From contig NZ_BCQF01000018.1 in the NCBI RefSeq assembly GCF_001544295.1, forward strand, positions 1 through 62,501: a DNA stretch of 62,501 nucleotides, given 5' to 3'. The translations under genes and the position numbers were made by a program. Under the pieces are notes generated by a model that saw only the letters and a list, made by a program, of their open reading frames with translations, made no database searches and had not been told where the DNA came from. Position 1 is the first letter of the stretch; each line of letters opens with the position of its first letter. The stretch is from Enterococcus pseudoavium NBRC 100491. GTDB taxonomy: Bacteria; Bacillota; Bacilli; Lactobacillales; Enterococcaceae. Shown here in pieces: positions 57,070-62,501 of the stretch.

Positions 57070-57098
57070 TTGTTCCCATTAAAAATTTATGGGATAAT
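57070..57098 (+). promoter_or_regulatory. Promoter of the radical SAM gene with palindromic spacer
   Basis: TTGTTC (57070-57075), 17-base spacer, GATAAT (57093-57098). The spacer carries CCCAT...ATGGG, a possible operator. Confidence 0.55.
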
Positions 57099-57179
57099 AA
57101 ACGCGAACGCTAGTTCTGAATTTTGATCAAATACAACTAAGAAAATTGTGACCTGTAAAATAAAAAAAGGAGGTCAACG

Positions 57180-58043
57180 ATGCACTACAAAGAATATAAG
57201 ACAATCTTGTCCGCTAAAAATGGCTTAAATCTTTTTCGCGGCTGCACTCATGGGTGTATCTATTGCGATAGTCGCAGCGATTGCTATCAAATGAATCACC
57301 CCTTTGAAGATATCGAAGTAAAAGCAAATGCACTAGTAATTTTTGAACAAGAGCTACAACGTCGGCGTAAATCTTGTATGATTGCTACTGGAGCGATGAC
57401 CGATCCTTATATCCAATTGGAACCGCGCTTAAAAATCACGCAAGGTGCTCTGGAGCTGATAGATAAATATGAATTTGGCGTAGCGATCCAAACCAAATCT
57501 GCTCGAATTTTACGAGATCTAGAAGTCATAAAGTCAATCAATCAAAAGACAAAAGCTGTTGTCGAAATGACTCTAACGACCCACGATGAAGAGTTATGTA
57601 AAATTTTAGAACCTTATGTTTCGACTACCAAAGAACGTTTCGAAACTCTGATGGCGTTTAAAGAAGCGGGCGTTCCAACGGTTGTTTGGTTATCACCGAT
57701 TCTCCCTTTCATCAATGATTCAGAAGAAAATTTGCGAGGAATTTTAGATTACTGCATCCAAGCAGAGGTCAAGGGGATTCTTTGTTTTGGCTTTGGCGTC
57801 ACCCTACGTAAGGGAAATCGTGAGTATTTTTATCAACAACTCGATAAATACTTCCCTGGGATGGCTAAAAGATACCGCCATGCCTTTGGTGAAAACTATG
57901 TTTGTAATAGCCCTAACAATGACCGCTTAATGACTATTTTCAGCGAGATCTGTCAAAGTCATGGGATTCTTTGGCGAACTGAAGAAGTTTTTTCTTACCT
58001 TCACGAATTTGAAGACAAACGGGAACAATTGGCTTTATTTTAG
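57180..58043 (+). CDS. SPL/Rv2578c-type radical SAM protein
   Basis: 287 residues. The [4Fe-4S] site is CTHGCIYC (Cys 22, 26, 29), spaced CxxxCxxC as in radical SAM enzymes, in the RGCTHGC context of the spore photoproduct lyase-like family. The rest is a partial TIM barrel (VVEMTLTTHDEEL, VPTVVWLSPILPF). Non-spore-formers carry this family with unknown substrates, so a true lyase role is not claimed. Ribosome site AAAGGAGGTC. A small unknown gene and a LacI regulator follow. Confidence 0.85.
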   Translation: MHYKEYKTILSAKNGLNLFRGCTHGCIYCDSRSDCYQMNHPFEDIEVKANALVIFEQELQRRRKSCMIATGAMTDPYIQLEPRLKITQGALELIDKYEFGVAIQTKSARILRDLEVIKSINQKTKAVVEMTLTTHDEELCKILEPYVSTTKERFETLMAFKEAGVPTVVWLSPILPFINDSEENLRGILDYCIQAEVKGILCFGFGVTLRKGNREYFYQQLDKYFPGMAKRYRHAFGENYVCNSPNNDRLMTIFSEICQSHGILWRTEEVFSYLHEFEDKREQLALF

Positions 58044-58122
58044 AAAATAGAATAAAACGCTTGCTCTGAAACTCGTTTCATAAACTATACTTCCCTTGTA
58101 AGAAAAACAAGGAGGAATTTTT

Positions 58123-58395
58123 ATGAATACCTATTTGAAAATCCAAAGAAATGAGTCACAAGAACATTATAATGTTTCCCTATATTTTTCTAACAACCAA
58201 TTGATGCTGACAAGGCCGCAAGGATTCAGACACCCTAGCAGCGAAACCCTTCATTTAGCTGACATCAAAAATATAATTATTGCTGAGTTTTTAGGCAGTC
58301 CGATTATTAGCTTTTTTTACCAGGATCGACGCTATACTTTTTATGAATCCGGACCCGCAGTCACGGAATATCTCAAAGAAAATTTAGCTATTTGA
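58123..58395 (+). CDS. Unrecognised 90-residue protein
   Basis: Soluble protein, MNTYLKIQRNESQEHYNVSL at the start, then beta-rich segments IIIAEFLGSPIISFFYQDRRYTFYESG. The pattern recalls PH-like small domains, but I do not recognise it. Ribosome site CAAGGAGGAATTT is strong, so the gene is probably real. It lies 79 bases after the radical SAM gene, with no terminator seen between. Confidence 0.7.
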   Translation: MNTYLKIQRNESQEHYNVSLYFSNNQLMLTRPQGFRHPSSETLHLADIKNIIIAEFLGSPIISFFYQDRRYTFYESGPAVTEYLKENLAI

Positions 58396-58500
58396 TTTTC
58401 CGATACTCCGTCGCCCCATCGGCAGCATTTTATGAAAGCAACTTACTGATAAAAACAACTGATTAAACTAATTATTTTTATTTGATAGAAGAGGTGCCTA

Positions 58501-59421
58501 ATGGCTAACATTCGTGATATTGCAAAAATTACTGGTTATTCTGTCTCTACTATTTCGCGTGTCATTAATCATCATCCTTATGTTGATGATCAAAAGCGGG
58601 CGCGTGTTTTGGAAGTCATGACTGAATTAAACTATGTACCCAACCGCTCTGCTCAAAACCTAAGTTATGGTCGGACTAAAAACATCGGGGTGATTCTCCC
58701 TTTCGTGAATCACGATTATTACGATCAACTACTCAGCGGGATTATGCAAGCTGCCTTTGACCACGGCTATCAAATTAGTTTGTTACCGACAAACTACGAT
58801 CAAGAATTGGAAAAACGTTATCTGGTTGATTTTTCTAAACGTTCCTTTGACGGATTAATCGTCACAACAAAAGCTAATTCAATCCGTGCTTTCCTTGACT
58901 ACCTGCAATATGGCCCAATCATTTTTTGTGAGGAGATTCCAAATGCCGATGTTAGCTGTGTCTATATCAATCTAAAAAAATCAATTAAAGAAGCCTTTGC
59001 TTACATGAAAGAAAACGGAGTCGTCAATCCCGGCATGACTTTGGGGCGAAGTAAAAATATCAGTCACAATTCTGAATTCTCGATTCAAAAAGCCAAAGAG
59101 ATCTATCCTAATTTCAACGAAGCCAACATTTTTTGGGACTGTATTGTTCCCGAAGATGGCATTCAAGGAGCTGTATTTTTTAAAAAACGAAAAGTTGACG
59201 GGATCTTGACCTTTGGTGATACAATTGCCGCAACAATCTTACAACAATATGAAGGCAACAAACCGTTAGTAATCGGCCGTGAAAATCTGTTCATTAGCGA
59301 AGTCATGGGCTTTTCTACCATTGATCATCATTTAGCCGAATGCGGAAAAAAAGCTTTTGAGGCTTTTTATTACGACAAACATGAAAAGATTTGTGTCCCT
59401 CATCATTTCACAAAAAGATAA
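58501..59421 (+). CDS. LacI-family transcriptional regulator
   Basis: 306 residues. N-terminal helix-turn-helix IRDIAKITGYSVSTISRVIN and hinge NRSAQNLSYGRTK, then a sugar-binding-like domain (IGVILPFVNHDYYDQLLSGI). A little shorter than usual (330-340). No sugar genes adjoin it, so the target may be elsewhere; it could be autoregulated. Ribosome site GAAGAGGTG. Confidence 0.9.
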   Translation: MANIRDIAKITGYSVSTISRVINHHPYVDDQKRARVLEVMTELNYVPNRSAQNLSYGRTKNIGVILPFVNHDYYDQLLSGIMQAAFDHGYQISLLPTNYDQELEKRYLVDFSKRSFDGLIVTTKANSIRAFLDYLQYGPIIFCEEIPNADVSCVYINLKKSIKEAFAYMKENGVVNPGMTLGRSKNISHNSEFSIQKAKEIYPNFNEANIFWDCIVPEDGIQGAVFFKKRKVDGILTFGDTIAATILQQYEGNKPLVIGRENLFISEVMGFSTIDHHLAECGKKAFEAFYYDKHEKICVPHHFTKR

Positions 59422-59427
59422 ACTGTC

Positions 59428-59461
59428 CACCAGCTGAAAGTTTTTGTTCAGCTGGTTTTTA
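59428..59461 (+). terminator. Terminator of the LacI gene
   Basis: Stem ACCAGCTGAA/TTCAGCTGGT followed by TTTTTAC. Confidence 0.85.
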
Positions 59462-59521
59462 CTATTAGATTTCTAACTGCTTACTAAACCGTTAGCTACC
59501 TAGAACTTTTGTTACTGTTGT

Positions 59522-59559
59522 AAAAAAAGATCAAACAGCGTTACAGCTGCTTGATCTTC
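59522..59559 (-). terminator. Terminator of the DUF1697 gene
   Basis: Minus-strand stem AAGATCAA/TTGATCTT plus inner CAGC/GCTG pairs, followed by a T run; overlaps the end of the gene. Confidence 0.8.
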
Positions 59560-60097
59560 ACTGGCTCATTTGTAGTAACTTATTGATCGTGTTCGCATTG
59601 CGGATCGTCACTTGTTTATTCACCGATGAGCTGGCAATTTTTGACCAGCGCGCCTGATTAAAAGTCTTTCGTGGCGCTGACCAAAAAATTAACTCCCCGT
59701 AACAAGCGATTTGTTCATATTCTGGTTTTATTTCTCCTACTGCTGCGAAGACTTCAGCTGTCGTCAGCGGAGGAATCATAATAATGGCATAATGGATGGT
59801 TTCTTCTGCCTGATTCCACCAACTGGGGGCATGCTTGATGGTCACATTCAATTCAGCAACAGCTACTACTGCTACAGGAATAGTTAGTTCAAATGCTTCT
59901 GTGATCAGGACTTCGCATTTTTTTATCAACTGATTGATCTCTTGGATTTCACTGGTGAAAAGTACATTTCCACTGTTAATATACGTTTTTACAGCTGAAA
60001 AACCCGCCGTTTCAAAAGCTGATTTTAACATCGGCATCGCGATTTTATTTTTACCACTAACATTGATTCCTCGTAAAAAAGCAATATACTTTTCCAC
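59558..60097 (-). CDS. DUF1697 family protein
   Basis: 179 residues; family signature KYIAFLRGINVSGKNKIAMPMLK at the N-terminus and TYINSGNVLF at about 38-47. The family is widespread in Firmicutes and without a known function. Start is GTG with GAGGTGG upstream. It lies nine bases after the GNAT gene, so the two are one operon. Confidence 0.88.
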   Translation of the reverse strand: MEKYIAFLRGINVSGKNKIAMPMLKSAFETAGFSAVKTYINSGNVLFTSEIQEINQLIKKCEVLITEAFELTIPVAVVAVAELNVTIKHAPSWWNQAEETIHYAIIMIPPLTTAEVFAAVGEIKPEYEQIACYGELIFWSAPRKTFNQARWSKIASSSVNKQVTIRNANTINKLLQMSQ

Positions 60098-60106
60098 CTA
60101 GCCACC

Positions 60107-60856
60107 TCACAAATTTGCTAATAATTTTTTTAAAACATTTTTATTTAACATGTGGACTGTCAAAAACTTCCCTTGATAATAGACCGCCCAATTATTAAAG
60201 ATCCCTGGCAAATTTTTAGCTTTTTCCAGACTATCTACCGGAATCAATCGCAAAGGCAGACCCTCATCCTCACAATACTCCTCGACTTCTTTTAAGCCAT
60301 TAGAAATAAAGGGGCATTGTCGACCATAGAAGATCGTTAATTCTTGGTTATCGATCATTTGTTTCCTAGCCGTTGCTGAAAAGGCTGGATGTGTGCCATC
60401 AAAAGATAGTGCTAGCAATTCATACCCACCCATGATCTGATCAACCGTTTCAAAACCATATTTTGTAACAAATTTTTTATCGGTTAAAAAAGGGGTCTTT
60501 TTGTTTGAGCTGATCACACAAATCCCCGATTTATTTTGCCTTTTCGCGTCAGCGATACAGTAATCCAATAAATTTTTTCCGTGTCCCTGACCCTTAAAAC
60601 TGCCAGAAACCCATAAACAGTAAATATATAAATAATTTTCTCCAACTACAGGTACCCAAGCCGTTTCTAAAGGCGCGTACTCAATAAAAACTTTTCCATT
60701 AGCATCAAGTTTGCGAAAAACATGGCCTTCAGGCAACCGCTCAATGATCCAAGCCTTTTTTGCATCTACACCTGCTTGATGATTTTTCCCCGAAATGGCA
60801 CAACATAAATGTTCCTTTGCCACATTTTCTAGCGTTAAATTAACGTATTCTCCCAT
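60107..60856 (-). CDS. GNAT acetyltransferase with C-terminal YoaP-like domain
   Basis: 249 residues. Residues about 1-150 carry a GNAT fold with the acetyl-CoA loop SGSFKGQGHGKNLLDYCI. Residues about 170-249 resemble the YoaP domain, a thioredoxin-like region with FYGRQCPFISNGLKEV. The start ATG is preferred to the preceding TTG because GGAGGAGGGG lies upstream. First gene of a two-gene operon with DUF1697. Substrate unknown. Confidence 0.85.
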   Translation of the reverse strand: MGEYVNLTLENVAKEHLCCAISGKNHQAGVDAKKAWIIERLPEGHVFRKLDANGKVFIEYAPLETAWVPVVGENYLYIYCLWVSGSFKGQGHGKNLLDYCIADAKRQNKSGICVISSNKKTPFLTDKKFVTKYGFETVDQIMGGYELLALSFDGTHPAFSATARKQMIDNQELTIFYGRQCPFISNGLKEVEEYCEDEGLPLRLIPVDSLEKAKNLPGIFNNWAVYYQGKFLTVHMLNKNVLKKLLANL

Positions 60857-60952
60857 CAAACCCCTCCTCCATTTTTATTAATTCAAGTATAGCATTAATC
60901 CCCCTTTAACTTCATTCAACCCTTTAATTCCTCTACTTCGTTTATAACCACA

Positions 60953-60985
60953 AAAAAATCTGGTGGAGTTGTCCATCAGATTTCT
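60953..60985 (-). terminator. Terminator of the PepSY lipoprotein gene
   Basis: Minus-strand stem AAATCTG.TGGA/TCCA.CAGATTT (one mismatch) followed by seven T. Confidence 0.85.
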
Positions 60986-60993
60986 TAATAGTC

Positions 60994-61593
60994 CTAATCG
61001 TCAATCTCTGTCTCCAAAACTTCTCCTGATTTTGCATCGAGTTTGACATCGGTTTCCTTGTGCCCATTAACCACTTTTACTTCCCAATAAGTAGTGCCCA
61101 ATTCCTTATCTAACTGCCATTCTTCAGCCTTGCCACCTCTGGCTTTCTTAGCTGCAATCTCAGCGGCGCGTTCCACACTCAAAAGATTTTCTAAATCCAG
61201 CTTGTCAGCGTTTCTTTTCACCCCAGCTTTATCTTCTGAATCTAAGTTTTCTGCGGAGTCTTTAGAAACCTCTTTCGTATCAGCATTGACTTGCACTTCG
61301 TACTCTCGCTCGTCATCGACACCTTCGATTTTGTATGAGTACTTACCAAATGACGTTTCCAACTCGATCGAAGTAATGTCACTATCCGGATAGGTTTCTT
61401 GATAGGTTTTAATTACCTCTTCAACATTGACCTTAAAGCTTGTCTGAGCCTTACTACTAGCTTGTGTTGGTTTTGTATGACTGATTGTTTGCGAAGTAGA
61501 ACTAGAATTATTCGCCGTATCCGAAGTGTCACTACACCCGACCAATCCGCCAAGTAGTGCAACCGCTAACCCAAAAACCATGATTTTTTTCAT
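60994..61593 (-). CDS. PepSY-domain lipoprotein
   Basis: 199 residues. Signal peptide with lipobox LVGC (Cys 20), a Ser/Thr/Asn-rich linker, then two PepSY repeats (about 53-110 and 125-199): EEVIKTYQETYPDSDITSIE... and ERAAEIAAKKARGGKAEEWQ... Members are extracellular and are proposed to inhibit peptidases or bind peptides; not tested here. Ribosome site AAGGAGCG. Single-gene unit. Confidence 0.88.
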   Translation of the reverse strand: MKKIMVFGLAVALLGGLVGCSDTSDTANNSSSTSQTISHTKPTQASSKAQTSFKVNVEEVIKTYQETYPDSDITSIELETSFGKYSYKIEGVDDEREYEVQVNADTKEVSKDSAENLDSEDKAGVKRNADKLDLENLLSVERAAEIAAKKARGGKAEEWQLDKELGTTYWEVKVVNGHKETDVKLDAKSGEVLETEIDD

Positions 61594-61791
61594 AACTGCT
61601 CGCTCCTTATCCTTAATCTCTACGACCCTTATATAATTGAAATTCGTTTTAGGTTCTATTTATTACTATTTAAGCTTAACATCTATCTAAAGATCTTACC
61701 AACCTTCTCATTTATTAGAATAGCAAACGAAACATCGCATCTTTGCCGTTTCAGTCACTTGTAGTCAAATTATTTCCCAGCGTTTGTATTC

Positions 61792-61823
61792 AAAAAAGCA
61801 GCAATCTTTTTAGATTCCTGCTC
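61792..61823 (-). terminator. Terminator of the VOC gene
   Basis: Minus-strand stem AGCAGGAATCT/AGATTGCTGCT (one mismatch), then six T. Confidence 0.8.
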
Positions 61824-61833
61824 CAATCATCTT

Positions 61834-62211
61834 TTAAGTTGTAAGTTCAAGCAAATTCCCTTCTGGATCTTGGATAACGGCTTCGTAATAACCATCTCCA
61901 GTTGTTCGCGGTCCATTTAACAATGGCAAGCCAGCGTCTAAAAACTTTTCGACATAACTATCGACAGCTTCTTTACTTCCTAGCGAGATAGCGATATGCG
62001 TATAACCCAAACTATCGGCTACTCGATTAGACAAATGTTGTTTCGAGGTTAGTTCGAGACGACTGCCTGTGTCAAAGCTGAGAAAATAGGATCGAAAACC
62101 AGTCTTTTGATTGTGATAAAGTGCAGAACTTGTGACATTAAAATATTTTTCATAAAATTCCTTCATTTTTTCTAGATCTTTCGTCCAAATTGCAACGTGT
62201 TCGATATGCAT
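61834..62211 (-). CDS. VOC family protein (glyoxalase-like)
   Basis: 125 residues, two beta-alpha-beta-beta-beta modules of the vicinal oxygen chelate fold: HIEHVAIWTKDLEKMKEFYE with a metal-binding His, LELT, GYTHIAISLGSKEAV with His, and the C-terminal Glu in IQDPEGNLLELTT. All four metal-ligand positions appear to be present. Similar to lactoylglutathione lyase-like proteins, but the substrate is unknown. The start at 62211 (MHIEHVA) is preferred since AAGGAAG lies six bases before it. Confidence 0.88.
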   Translation of the reverse strand: MHIEHVAIWTKDLEKMKEFYEKYFNVTSSALYHNQKTGFRSYFLSFDTGSRLELTSKQHLSNRVADSLGYTHIAISLGSKEAVDSYVEKFLDAGLPLLNGPRTTGDGYYEAVIQDPEGNLLELTT

Positions 62212-62501
62212 CCTCATCTTCCTTTCTAATAGTCAATCTAGTGGATCTTTTCATAAAAAGATTTCGAGTTGAAAAGTTAAGCCACACGCTCCACTGTCCC
62301 CCTCAATCCTACAGAGAAACGAAAAGCCTATTTATATTTTACCGTAAATTATCCAACGATAGGAAAGCTTTTACAATCTTTATTTGTAAAATGAGAACGG
62401 CCTCCCTTTATTTCAAAATATCGACTATCGTACTAAAGATATCATTCATTTAAGAATATTCCTCAAGCTATTGGCACTTAATTATTTTGAACAAAAAAAA
62501 A
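62212..62501. other. AT-rich right end
   Basis: No gene, promoter pair or structured RNA that I can support in this final stretch. Confidence 0.4.

Larger units (their letters stand above)
56759..57179. other. Divergent intergenic region between alsS and the radical SAM gene
   Basis: Contains the promoters of both flanking genes and no credible gene. Confidence 0.5.

Overview
The window is chromosomal DNA of a low-GC Gram-positive bacterium, most likely Enterococcus or a close relative. Reasons: the block gnd with a CovRS/ArlRS-like pair, yceD-rpmF, pyk, pfkA and dnaE; strong GGAGG ribosome sites; an LTA synthase; a one-piece tmRNA encoding the tag AKNNNNSYALAA; and AlsS/AlsD. The species cannot be fixed from the window. 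I see no phage, insertion sequence or CRISPR array.

Layout. 1-420: tandem stable-RNA promoters and a leader reading left, probably into an rRNA operon just outside the window. 0.4-11.8 kb: leftward core block (sensor kinase and response regulator, gnd, rpmF, yceD, pyk, pfkA, dnaE), preceded by a 118-bp tandem repeat upstream of dnaE. 12-22 kb: small membrane protein, MdtG-type efflux pump, HAD phosphatase, unknown proteins, tRNA-Ser(CGA), TetR regulator, split ThrE-type exporter, TVP38 protein, membrane-bound glycerophosphodiesterase. 22-34.9 kb: pgi, gdhA, BaiN-like flavoprotein, YbaK/EbsC deacylase, LacD aldolase, a divergent AroD-like protein, rRNA methyltransferase, ltaS, purine permease. 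34.9-37.7 kb: second two-component system and ssrA. 38.3-39.3 kb: N5-(carboxyethyl)ornithine synthase. 39.4-45.0 kb: a six-gene LacI-controlled carbohydrate operon with hexulose-phosphate synthase and isomerase. 45.2-51.5 kb: HAD phosphatase, then citrate synthase divergent from aconitase and isocitrate dehydrogenase. 51.7-62.5 kb: small DUF2187-like protein, free methionine sulfoxide reductase, secreted M23 protein, acetolactate pathway, radical SAM protein, LacI regulator, and assorted accessory genes.

How genes work together. Pgi, PfkA and Pyk are glycolytic and Gnd belongs to the pentose phosphate route. AlsS and AlsD drain pyruvate to acetoin. Citrate synthase, aconitase and IDH form the oxidative half-TCA branch to 2-oxoglutarate, which NADPH-dependent GdhA could turn into glutamate using NADPH from IDH. 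The 39-45 kb operon looks like an inducible route for an unidentified sugar or sugar acid: transporter, isomerase/epimerase, PfkB kinase, HxlA and HxlB. It has two LacI-type operators and a cre site at its promoter, and a third operator-like palindrome in the terminator hairpin of the regulator gene. This is the best candidate for an undescribed system. The AroD-like protein, in which the catalytic His is Tyr, is the best candidate for an altered enzyme.
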